Shown here one piece after another: positions 1 through 8,452 of a stretch of 64,000 nt of DNA (within the stretch, counting starts at the first letter, position 1; every line of letters begins with the position of its first letter). This stretch comes from Clostridiales bacterium. Its GTDB lineage: Bacteria; Bacillota; Clostridia; Christensenellales; Aristaeellaceae. The stretch lies in the NCBI GenBank assembly GCA_015056055.1, contig SVHC01000005.1:32060-96059 (forward strand), given 5' to 3'. The translations under genes were made by a program, and so were the position numbers. Under the pieces are notes generated by a model that saw only the letters and a program-made list of their open reading frames with translations, did not search any database and was not told the origin of the DNA.

Positions 1-1
1 T

Positions 2-1333
2 GTATATAAAAAGGATGCCTGCGAGCGCATGCACATTATCGCCGATTCCGGCGAAGGCAACTTCGGTTCCGGTGACCTGGAAAGCGCAGCCGCATTTGCA
101 CTTGAAGAGGGAAATGGTATTGTTTATGCCTGTCAGTTCCTTCTGACGGAAAAGTACGAACTCGTTTCCGCTGCAGGCCGCATCATGGCAAACCTTCTGC
201 ACGCTGCAAAGGATTACAAGAAACCCGACGAAGTTTCCGTTCTTATTTCCCGCGGCGGCGAAAATCTGGATGCACTGCTGGAACAGGTAAAATCCGGCGG
301 AATCCTGCTTGCCTCCGAAGCCACCGAAGAAGCCGTTGCAAAAATCGGCAAGGCTGCCGGTATTAACCTTACCACCTGCATCGAACCTGAAGGAACCTAC
401 AACTGTATCAAAGCGGGTACTTTCCCCGAACTTTCCGGACTTTCCAACGCCGACATCTGCGGTATTACGCGTGTCAACTACTGCCCGGAAGAAGCCGTAA
501 ACCATATCATTGCGCCGCATGTGATGCAGTTTGCCGACGGAATGGAACCCCTGCTCGTAACCGCGCCGAAGAGCTGCCTGCGTCCGTTCTTCCAGTACGG
601 CTGCTCGTCTGAAATCATGCGCACATATACTGTAACCCGTTACGGCTTTGAGGATATCGAACCGACCTATGTTATCATGGGCAGCGTGCGCATAGGCGAA
701 GGAACGGTATATGTATCCACCTACGTCAATCCCGATCCGAACGGAGCAATCTATTCCCGCATGTACAATGTCCTTCTGCGTAATCTCTCCCACTCCGCGC
801 TTGGAAGCAGTCCTCTGGACGGCGAATGCGCCGCATTCACTGCTGCAGCCGGAACCGGAAAACCGATGCGCCTGTATACGCTTAGCGACAAGCTTGACGA
901 AGTCGAACGTATGCTGACTGCCTGCGGCTATCAGGTAGAACGCATGAATCCGAAGCCCTTGCTTGACATGTATGACTTTGAAACCATCAAGTGCAAAGGA
1001 GAACCCTTCACCTCGCCCGACGGAAAGGCAGTCATCATCTATTACACAGTCACCTCTCCCACTGCGCGTAAGCTGGAAAAGAATGACCTCGGTCTTCCGG
1101 ACCCGATGGCGCAGACCTTCCTTGATATGGAAATCGAGGGCGAGGCGGAACTGTTTGTGAACGCCGTATCCTGCGGCACTGCCAAGGGAAATGCCACCTT
1201 CTCGGACATCACAATCGAAGGCGGATTCAACCACGTATTTATCATTTTCCGTCCCGAAAAAGCAGGAAGTACCCTTTCCATGCAGTGGCGCAATATCATG
1301 CATGAGCCGGAAGGTTCCTTCCGCATCGGATAA
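2..1333 (+). CDS. Glycoside hydrolase family 2-like protein, C-terminal part (5' end outside window)
   Basis: The reading frame is already open at base 2 (VYKKDACER precedes the first Met at base 29), so this is the 3' part of a gene that starts before the window. The roughly 440 residues seen match the last 440 residues of the next gene almost throughout (shared blocks include DSGEGNFGSGDLES, SRGGENLDALLE, CGYQVERMNPKPLLDMY and the terminal STLSMQWRNIMHE). The two are therefore tandem paralogues. The part seen lacks the GH2 catalytic barrel and consists of the accessory C-terminal domains, whose function I do not recognise. No signal peptide can be judged. The stop lies 36 bp before the next gene, so co-transcription is likely. 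Confidence 0.85.
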   Translation, partial: VYKKDACERMHIIADSGEGNFGSGDLESAAAFALEEGNGIVYACQFLLTEKYELVSAAGRIMANLLHAAKDYKKPDEVSVLISRGGENLDALLEQVKSGGILLASEATEEAVAKIGKAAGINLTTCIEPEGTYNCIKAGTFPELSGLSNADICGITRVNYCPEEAVNHIIAPHVMQFADGMEPLLVTAPKSCLRPFFQYGCSSEIMRTYTVTRYGFEDIEPTYVIMGSVRIGEGTVYVSTYVNPDPNGAIYSRMYNVLLRNLSHSALGSSPLDGECAAFTAAAGTGKPMRLYTLSDKLDEVERMLTACGYQVERMNPKPLLDMYDFETIKCKGEPFTSPDGKAVIIYYTVTSPTARKLEKNDLGLPDPMAQTFLDMEIEGEAELFVNAVSCGTAKGNATFSDITIEGGFNHVFIIFRPEKAGSTLSMQWRNIMHEPEGSFRIG

Positions 1334-1369
1334 CACTCACGCATATACATTACACCGAAGGAGAAATAT

Positions 1370-4300
1370 ATGCTGTACCGGTTTGATGAAAAACGCTGTC
1401 TGAACGGCTGGTGGAAAATCAAGCCCCTGTACGAAGGTGCAGATGCATGCGAATACTCTGTCCCGCCCACAGACGGCTTTGAAGAACATGAATTTCTTGT
1501 GCCTTCCTTTTACAACAAACCAGGCGACGCCGTAAAGCATGCCGGAGATGCATACTACACCCGCTATCCGTGGCGCGATAAACGCGTTCTGGATGAAAAT
1601 GCCGATAATCTTTTCGACACCTTTGAATATCCCGTGTGCTGGACGGCTGCGCCCGCCGCATGGATTGCGCGCACGCTTGACATCTGCAAAAAGCCGGGCA
1701 AACGCTATTTCATCATTGCCGAGGCAGCAGGACCCATTGCCACTCTCTTTGTAAACGGACAGAAGCTGGCAGTTCATCATGACAATACGCTGCCCTTCCC
1801 CGTCGAAATCACCGATGCCATCACGGATGGCGAAAACAGCATCGCATACCTGATTGAAGATTACGACATGGTCAGCGAAACAAAAACGCGCTGGCCTTCC
1901 GGCGAAATCGCATATCTGGTTCGCGGTCTGTGGCAGGATGTTTATCTGATTGAACGCGACGAAATTTATATCGAGGATATCACCATTGTGACATCCGTGC
2001 GTGAAAAAACCTTCTCCGTCCGTTTTGATGCCGTAAATTCCTCCGAATCTCCGTTCGAGGGATATATCCGCTTCTGCGCTGACGGCTGGAATCATGATGA
2101 GAAAAATGCTGTTTCCGGTGAAATTGCACTTTCCGCTGCTTCCGGTGAAAAGGTGACGGTTTCCTCCGAACTTTGCTGGGAGAATCCTCGCCTTTGGGAT
2201 ACCGATACGCCGAATCTCTATATGCTGACAGCACAGCTGGTTTCCTCCTGCGGAAAAACAATTTCTGTTTCTCATGAACGTTTCGGCTTCCGCGAAGTGT
2301 GGATTGACGGCAGCGACATTATGCTCAATTCCCATCCGGTTCACCTGTTTTCCGATTGGGGTCACCGCATCACGCTGCATCCCTTCACACGCGGCTGGGT
2401 AGCAAAGTGGCTTGGCATGATTCGCGATTACAACATGAACCATTCCCGACTGCATACCGCGCCGCACCCGGAATTTATTCTGGAAATGGCCGATGAAGCC
2501 GGTATCATGATTACAAACGAGGCCGCTCTGCATGGCAGCGGAAATACGCAGGGCGTTATGCTGGACGAATATTGGGAACATGCCTTCCGGCATATTGAGC
2601 GTTTTGTCGCACGCGATAAAAACCATCCCTGCCTGGTGCTGTGGAGCTGCGGAAATGAAATGCGCTTTTTGAGCGAAGGCATGGACAAATGCCGCAAGCA
2701 GCTTCCGGAAATCCGCGCGCTGTTTAACCGCCTCGACCCCACCCGTCCCGCCTATCACGAAGGCGACAGCTCTATGTGGAATGAATCGGAGCAGGATATC
2801 GTCAGCCGCCATTATGGTAAGGAATGTTCCGGCATGGGGTGGTGGGACAAATCCCGCCCGCTCTCCTCGGGCGAAATGGGACTTTTCCACTATGCTGCCC
2901 CGAACAACACGCTGCAGTTGGGCGGCGACACCGTTTGGGAAAATATGCTCAACGTGGTTCGCTATTCGACGGAAGAACTTGGCCTTCTGGTCAACGACTG
3001 CCGCGCAAACGGCGTTGCCACCATAGGCCCGTGGAACTTCTCTGCCCATATCAATCTGCGTACCAATAAGGACAAACGCTTCGAATACGAGGATTACACC
3101 ACGCCCGGACCGAAGCCGCTGATTGCACGCAGAAACACCTGCGAATTCGTTTACTGGGAGGAAGGCAAGGGCTACACCCGCCCGCCCATGACCGATTCCA
3201 TTCCGTTCATGTTCCGTCCGTTTGCGGCCGTTGATCTTTCCATGCGCACAAGCTATTTCGCCAATCGTCCGCTTGTGAAGCACTACACCTTTGTAAATGA
3301 TCTGAACCGCGATGTGGAAAATGCGTTAGCCCGTGTATCCGTGATCTTTGAAGGCGGCTGCTTTGCAAGCACCGCCCGCATTTCGGTAAAACGCGGCATG
3401 CGCACCGAAGCGGACTTTGACCTGACGCACGATTATCCCGCCGGTCCGGCAAAACTTCTGATTGAGGTCACCGATGGCGACATTGTTCTTGACAGTTGGT
3501 CCCGCGACATTACGCTGGACTCCTTCACGGAAGAAAAGAATCTTCCCAAGGTGTTCGTCATGGGCGACGGTTCCTCTGAGGGGCTGCTCAATCTGCTTGG
3601 CTGTAAATATGAACGGATTGCTTCCATCAATGAAGCGCCTGCCGCCTCTATTGTTCTGGTCGAGCGGAACACCGTGCGCCCCGGTTCCACAATGAATCAC
3701 GACATGATTGCCTTCTGCAAAAACGGCGGCCGAGTTATTCTGATGGAGCAGACATTCTCCGCATTCCCCGGAATCCGGATGGAGCAAAAAGCACTGCTTA
3801 CCGCATTCACGCGCGACTCTTTCAGCCCTGTTCTGAACAGAGTCCCGGATATCGCGCTGCGCTACTGGGGCGATGACCCGTACAGCTTGCTTTCGGGCAA
3901 TTCCTACGTCGTCAAAAACGTGTACAAAAAAGATGCCTGCGAGCGCATGCATGTTATCGTCGATTCCGGCGAAGGCAATTTCGGCTCCGGCGACCTGGAA
4001 AGCGCAGCGGTATTCTCCCTTGAAGAAGGTGACGGCATCATCTATGCCTGCCAGCTGCTTTTGACGGAAAAGTACGAACTTGTATCTGCCGCAGGCCGAC
4101 TGATGGCCAATCTGCTCCACGCGGCGAAAGCTTATCGCAAAACAGAGGAACGTCCTGTTGCTGTCTCCCGCGGCGGCGAGAATCTGGATGCACTGCTGGA
4201 GGATGTAAAATCGGGCGGTACGCTTCTGGTAACCGAAGCCTCTGAAGGTGCCATCACCAAAATCGGACAGGCCGCAGGTATTCCTTTGACTGCATATGTT

Positions 4301-5263
4301 GAGCCCGAAGGTACCTTCAATTGCATAAAAGCCGGAGTTTTTCCTGAGTTTGCCGGTCTTTCCAATTCCGAACTATGCGGTGTGCAGCGTCTGGATTATT
4401 GTCTGGACCATATCAAAAATTACCGGATCGCACAGCGCGTAATGAACTTCACCGAAGGCATGGAACCGATGCTCGTTACTGCGCCCGCAAGTTGCCTGCG
4501 TCCCTTCTACGCATACAAATCACCGGGACTTATGCGAACCTATACGGTTACCCGTTATGCGGTCGAAGATATTGAAGAAGCATTCGTCGTAATGGGACGC
4601 GTGCGCGTGGGAGAAGGAACCGTCTATATCTCCACCTTTGAAAATACGGCAGCACCGGATCATGAAAAGGATTATCCGAAATATTCCCGCCTGTACAACA
4701 TCGTACTGCGCAATCTTTCCGGAAAGCGCTTTGGCAAAAATCCGCTTGAGGGCGAATGCCTTGCACAGACGCTTGCCGCCGGAAGCGGAAAGCCCGAATA
4801 TCTGCATGTTCTGCGCGGTGAACTTCCCGATACCGCCTATATGCTCACCGCATGCGGCTATCAGGTGGAGCGCATGAATCCCAAGCCGCTGCTTGATATG
4901 TATCCCTTTGAAAAAGTTGCCTGCAAAAATGCACCGTATATTTCTGAAGACGGCAAGGAAACCGTCGTTTACTATACGATCACTTCTCCCATCGTCCGCA
5001 AGCTGGAAAAGAATGTATCCGGCTTGCCCGATCCCATGGCGCAGACCTTCCTTGATGTGGACGTTGACGGCGAAATCGATCTTTATCTGAACGGTACACT
5101 TTGCGGCACAGCTTCCGGAAAGTGCACATTTGCCGACCTTTCCATCGAAGGCGGATACAATCACATTCTGATTCTGTTCCGCCCCGCAAAGAAAGGCAGC
5201 ACACTTTCCATGCAGTGGCGCAATATCATGCACGAAGCGGAAACCTCATTCCGTTTTGAGTAA
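1370..5263 (+). CDS. Glycoside hydrolase family 2 protein (beta-galactosidase/glucuronidase-like), 1297 aa
   Basis: Large retaining glycosidase expected to remove terminal beta-linked sugars from oligosaccharides. The N-terminal about 210 residues form the sugar-binding jelly-roll typical of GH2, followed by an Ig-like domain to about residue 310. The TIM barrel follows: RFGFREVWIDG, then the acid/base motif LVLWSCGNE with Glu430, and a candidate nucleophile Glu502 in SSGEMG. The barrel is followed by about 600 extra residues, much longer than LacZ or UidA, and this tail is duplicated in the gene upstream. There is no signal peptide, so it should act in the cytoplasm. The start is supported by GAAGGAG seven bases upstream. 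Exact sugar specificity cannot be read from the sequence. Confidence 0.85.
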   Translation: MLYRFDEKRCLNGWWKIKPLYEGADACEYSVPPTDGFEEHEFLVPSFYNKPGDAVKHAGDAYYTRYPWRDKRVLDENADNLFDTFEYPVCWTAAPAAWIARTLDICKKPGKRYFIIAEAAGPIATLFVNGQKLAVHHDNTLPFPVEITDAITDGENSIAYLIEDYDMVSETKTRWPSGEIAYLVRGLWQDVYLIERDEIYIEDITIVTSVREKTFSVRFDAVNSSESPFEGYIRFCADGWNHDEKNAVSGEIALSAASGEKVTVSSELCWENPRLWDTDTPNLYMLTAQLVSSCGKTISVSHERFGFREVWIDGSDIMLNSHPVHLFSDWGHRITLHPFTRGWVAKWLGMIRDYNMNHSRLHTAPHPEFILEMADEAGIMITNEAALHGSGNTQGVMLDEYWEHAFRHIERFVARDKNHPCLVLWSCGNEMRFLSEGMDKCRKQLPEIRALFNRLDPTRPAYHEGDSSMWNESEQDIVSRHYGKECSGMGWWDKSRPLSSGEMGLFHYAAPNNTLQLGGDTVWENMLNVVRYSTEELGLLVNDCRANGVATIGPWNFSAHINLRTNKDKRFEYEDYTTPGPKPLIARRNTCEFVYWEEGKGYTRPPMTDSIPFMFRPFAAVDLSMRTSYFANRPLVKHYTFVNDLNRDVENALARVSVIFEGGCFASTARISVKRGMRTEADFDLTHDYPAGPAKLLIEVTDGDIVLDSWSRDITLDSFTEEKNLPKVFVMGDGSSEGLLNLLGCKYERIASINEAPAASIVLVERNTVRPGSTMNHDMIAFCKNGGRVILMEQTFSAFPGIRMEQKALLTAFTRDSFSPVLNRVPDIALRYWGDDPYSLLSGNSYVVKNVYKKDACERMHVIVDSGEGNFGSGDLESAAVFSLEEGDGIIYACQLLLTEKYELVSAAGRLMANLLHAAKAYRKTEERPVAVSRGGENLDALLEDVKSGGTLLVTEASEGAITKIGQAAGIPLTAYVEPEGTFNCIKAGVFPEFAGLSNSELCGVQRLDYCLDHIKNYRIAQRVMNFTEGMEPMLVTAPASCLRPFYAYKSPGLMRTYTVTRYAVEDIEEAFVVMGRVRVGEGTVYISTFENTAAPDHEKDYPKYSRLYNIVLRNLSGKRFGKNPLEGECLAQTLAAGSGKPEYLHVLRGELPDTAYMLTACGYQVERMNPKPLLDMYPFEKVACKNAPYISEDGKETVVYYTITSPIVRKLEKNVSGLPDPMAQTFLDVDVDGEIDLYLNGTLCGTASGKCTFADLSIEGGYNHILILFRPAKKGSTLSMQWRNIMHEAETSFRFE

Positions 5264-5344
5264 TCACCGGCATTTGCATAGCCCTTTGGGATAGCTGCAC
5301 TATCTTTACTGAAAAAACTTTTTCGGCATAACAGGTTTTTTCGA

Positions 5345-5373
5345 TTGCGATTTATTGTCATTACTGGTATAAT
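5345..5373 (+). promoter_or_regulatory. SigA-type promoter for the M42 peptidase operon
   Basis: TTGCGA (5345-5350), a 17-base spacer and a perfect TATAAT (5368-5373) with TGG in front of the -10. Transcription should start near 5380, about 20 bases before the ATG at 5402. This rules out the longer in-frame start at 5345 for the first peptidase, because that lies within the promoter. In the 138 bp between the GH2 gene and this peptidase I see no convincing intrinsic terminator. Confidence 0.8.
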
Positions 5374-5401
5374 AGAGAACGAAAGTGAGTGTGATCAAAT
5401 C

Positions 5402-6439
5402 ATGGACGTAAAGACCTACCTGCAGGAGATCACCGCACTGGCAGGCGTTCCGGGACTCGAAAACGACGTCGGAAACCGCGTCGCTGAGGGATTCCGTCCC
5501 CTGTGCAATAGTGTGGAGATTGACAATCTTGGAAACGTCATCGCACGCAAGGGCGAAAACGGCCCCGTAATCATGCTTTGCGCTCATATGGACGAAGTTG
5601 GTATGTATGTTTCCGCCATCGAAGATGACGGCTGCATCCGTATCCGTCCCACCGGCGGTGTTGACCCGCGCATTCTGCCCGCGCACGAAGTTACCATTAA
5701 AGCGCGCGGCGGCGATGTATACGGCATTGTCGGTGCCAAGGCGCCGCATCTTCTGAAAGCGGATGAACGTGACAAAGTCGTAAACTTTACCAATCTGTAT
5801 GTTGATATCGGCTATGATGCCGAAACTGTTCGCAAAATGATCACCATCGGCGATGTCGTCGTTTATAATTCCCCCCTGCTTTCTCTGGAGGGCGGCTTCA
5901 TCGCAGGCAAGACGTTTGACGACCGTGCAGGCGTTGCCGCAATGATGGTTTGTGCAGAGAAGCTCGATCGTCTGCGCGCAAATGCTCAGGCTGTATTCGT
6001 AGCTTCCACGCAGGAAGAAATCGGAAGTAACGGCGCCCGCGTTTCCGCATGGTCCGTAAATCCCGATGTTGCCATCGCAATTGATGCTACTTTTGCAAAC
6101 GGCACCACTTCTTCCAGCAGAGAAATCGATCCCGATAAGATCGAAGTTGCAATGGGTCCGAACATTCATCCCGCTCTGTACAAGAAGCTGATGGAAGTTG
6201 CCGGACGCTATCGCATCAATGTTGTTACGAAAGTCTACTCCGGCGGTACCGGTACCGATGCATGGCAGCTGCAGACTGCACGCGACGGTATCCCCACGCT
6301 GCTGGTATCCATCCCCGTGCGCTATATGCACACCAGCGTTGAAACCGTAAAGGTGTCTACCATCGAAAATACCGGCGAGCTGCTCGCTCACTTCATTGAC
6401 GACATCGCCCGCGAATGGGAGGATATCCAATGGTATTAA
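5402..6439 (+). CDS. M42 family metallopeptidase (first of three)
   Basis: Dinuclear-metal aminopeptidase of the M42 family (FrvX/YsdC/glutamyl-aminopeptidase type), 345 residues, cytoplasmic, trimming N-terminal residues from peptides; some homologues were once labelled endoglucanases. Visible metal and catalytic motifs: AHMDEVG (His/Asp), KTFDDRAG (bridging Asp), STQEEIGSNG (catalytic Glu and ligand Glu), AIDAT (ligand Asp) and VRYMHTSVE (C-terminal His). The start at 5402 was chosen because the upstream in-frame ATG lies inside the promoter. Its stop overlaps the start of the next peptidase by 10 bases, suggesting translational coupling. Confidence 0.9.
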   Translation: MDVKTYLQEITALAGVPGLENDVGNRVAEGFRPLCNSVEIDNLGNVIARKGENGPVIMLCAHMDEVGMYVSAIEDDGCIRIRPTGGVDPRILPAHEVTIKARGGDVYGIVGAKAPHLLKADERDKVVNFTNLYVDIGYDAETVRKMITIGDVVVYNSPLLSLEGGFIAGKTFDDRAGVAAMMVCAEKLDRLRANAQAVFVASTQEEIGSNGARVSAWSVNPDVAIAIDATFANGTTSSSREIDPDKIEVAMGPNIHPALYKKLMEVAGRYRINVVTKVYSGGTGTDAWQLQTARDGIPTLLVSIPVRYMHTSVETVKVSTIENTGELLAHFIDDIAREWEDIQWY

Positions 6440-7443
6440 AAGATCTTACCGCCCTGCGCGGCGTAGCCGGCAATGAAAAGGCCGTGCGCGATTTTATCAT
6501 CGAAAAGGCTTCCCCCCTTGCTGAGGTTCGCGTTGACCGTATGGGCAACGTATTCGCCTACAAAAAGGGCAAGGACAGTTCCCGTCACGTCATGCTCGCC
6601 GCCCATATGGACGAAGTCGGCATGATCGTAACCGAGATCAACGATAAGGGCTTTTTGTCCTACGGCTGCTGCGGCGGCATCGATCCCCGTGTTGTCGTTT
6701 CCAAGCGCGTTCTCGTAGGCGAAAAGGCAGTTCCGGGCGTTATCGGCGCAAAGGCTATCCATCTGCAGTCCGGCGGCGAAAGCAGCAGCGTTATGCAGCA
6801 TAGTAGCCTTTACATTGATATCGGCGCTCCCGACAAGGCTGCAGCCGAAAAGCTCGTTTCCCCGGGCGACTATGTTTCCTTCGACAGCGACTGGGTCGAA
6901 TTCGGCAACGGCCTCGTAAAGGCCAAGGCTCTTGACGACCGCGTAGGCTGCGCAGTTATGCTTGCCCTGCTCGAGGACGAGTATCCCTGCGATCTTACCT
7001 GCGTATTCACCGTTCAGGAAGAAACCGGCTGCCGCGGCGCTACCACGGCACTGGACGGCCTTAAGGACCTCACCTGCGCTATCGTACTGGAAGGCACCAC
7101 CGCCAACGATCTGGGCAACGTTCCGGAATACCAGCGCGTATGCGTACCGGGCAAGGGCGCTGTCATCTCCTTCATGGACCATGGCACCATTGCTCACACG
7201 CAGCTGTGGCGCGCACTGCGCAAGCTTGCCAAGGAAAAGAACATCAATTGGCAGTTGAAAAAGTATGTATCCGGCGGCAACGATGCAGGTGCCCTGCAGC
7301 GTTCCCACGGCCCGCTGCCTACCGCAGTTGTTAATGTGGCCTGCCGCTACATCCATTCGCCCAACAGCGTAGCCGCTCTGGCGGATGTTGACGCAGTTTA
7401 TCAGCTTACGCATGCGTTCCTTCAGTCGAACGCTGAATTCTAG
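6430..7443 (+). CDS. M42 family metallopeptidase (second of three)
   Basis: Second M42 peptidase, 337 residues, cytoplasmic. Motifs: AAHMDEVGM, KALDDRVGC, FTVQEETGCRG and CRYIHSP. The ligand that is Asp in the first and third copies (AIDAT, ALDVT) is Glu here (VLEGTT), so this copy belongs to a different M42 subgroup and may differ in metal geometry or substrate. The start at 6430 was chosen because GGGAGG lies just upstream and the longer form (6415) has no site. It overlaps the preceding gene by 10 bases and ends 13 bases before the third copy. Confidence 0.9.
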   Translation: MVLKDLTALRGVAGNEKAVRDFIIEKASPLAEVRVDRMGNVFAYKKGKDSSRHVMLAAHMDEVGMIVTEINDKGFLSYGCCGGIDPRVVVSKRVLVGEKAVPGVIGAKAIHLQSGGESSSVMQHSSLYIDIGAPDKAAAEKLVSPGDYVSFDSDWVEFGNGLVKAKALDDRVGCAVMLALLEDEYPCDLTCVFTVQEETGCRGATTALDGLKDLTCAIVLEGTTANDLGNVPEYQRVCVPGKGAVISFMDHGTIAHTQLWRALRKLAKEKNINWQLKKYVSGGNDAGALQRSHGPLPTAVVNVACRYIHSPNSVAALADVDAVYQLTHAFLQSNAEF

Positions 7444-7456
7444 GAGGTAAATGACA

Positions 7457-8446
7457 ATGAAACAGACTCTCCTGTCCCTGATCAGCGCTTACGGCGCAAC
7501 CGGACGTGAAACCAACGTCGCCAATATTATCAGTGAAATGGTCAAGCCCTATGTTGATGATATCACCATCGATTCCATGGGCAATGTAATCGCCACCAAG
7601 AAGGGTCAGCCCGGCGGCAAGCGCATCATGCTGGCTGCTCACACTGACCACATCGGCTTCGTCGTAATCGGCATTGAGGAAAAGGGCTTCCTGCGCGTTT
7701 CCAATGTCGGCGGTATCAGCCGTAACAACTCCTTCACCCGCCGCGTTGTATTTGAAAACGGCGTAAGCGGTGTTCTCTCTCACGAAATCCAGGATTTCAA
7801 TGCCGGCAACTTCACCATGGACAAGATGTTCATTGACATCGGCGCCAAGACCCGTGAAGAAGCTGAAGCAATGGTAGACCTCGGTGACGTAGCTGTTTAC
7901 GCTCCCGACATTTTCGAGATGGGCGACCGCGTTGTTGGTCCGGCTATGGACGACCGTGCAGGCTGCGCTATCGTAGTTGAGACCCTGAAGGCTCTCAAGG
8001 ATACCAAGAATGAAGTTATCGCCGCTTTCACCGTTCAGGAAGAAGTCGGCATGCGCGGCGCATGGGCAGCCGCCTATTCCATCAATCCGGATGTCGGCAT
8101 TGCTCTGGACGTTACCATGTGCGGCGACACCCCCAAGGGCATTCACATCGCCGTCAACCTCGGCGAAGGTATCGCCATTAAGGTTATGGACTCCTCCGTC
8201 ATCTGCACTCCCAGCGTAGTTAAGAGCCTGATCGATGCTGCTGAGCGCTCCGGTGCAAAGTACCAGCGTGAAGTTCTGGTCGGCGGCGGCACCGATACCA
8301 CCGCTATCCAGCTGACCCGCGGCGGCATCCCCAGCGGTGCTATCAGCATCCCCTGCCGCTACGTTCACAGCGCAGCTGAAACCATCGACATGAATGACTT
8401 CGAAGCCGGTGTTAAGACGCTGGTATCGTTCATCGAGAACTACTAA
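7457..8446 (+). CDS. M42 family metallopeptidase (third of three)
   Basis: Third M42 peptidase, 329 residues, cytoplasmic. Motifs: AAHTDHIGF (the usual Glu after Asp is His here), PAMDDRAGC, FTVQEEVGMRG, ALDVTMCGD and CRYVHSAAE. Two nearby ATGs are possible; the perfect AGGAGGT at 7442-7448 is only 2 bases from ATG 7451 but 8 bases from ATG 7457, so 7457 is preferred. The copies differ enough that they are old paralogues with probably different residue preferences, together forming a small peptide-trimming set. Confidence 0.9.
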   Translation: MKQTLLSLISAYGATGRETNVANIISEMVKPYVDDITIDSMGNVIATKKGQPGGKRIMLAAHTDHIGFVVIGIEEKGFLRVSNVGGISRNNSFTRRVVFENGVSGVLSHEIQDFNAGNFTMDKMFIDIGAKTREEAEAMVDLGDVAVYAPDIFEMGDRVVGPAMDDRAGCAIVVETLKALKDTKNEVIAAFTVQEEVGMRGAWAAAYSINPDVGIALDVTMCGDTPKGIHIAVNLGEGIAIKVMDSSVICTPSVVKSLIDAAERSGAKYQREVLVGGGTDTTAIQLTRGGIPSGAISIPCRYVHSAAETIDMNDFEAGVKTLVSFIENY

Positions 8447-8452
8447 TATACC

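Noticed and set aside
5264-5344. Terminator for the GH2 gene
   Set aside because: Only short imperfect stems (GATAG/CTATC) and A/T runs are present; no convincing hairpin with T-run.
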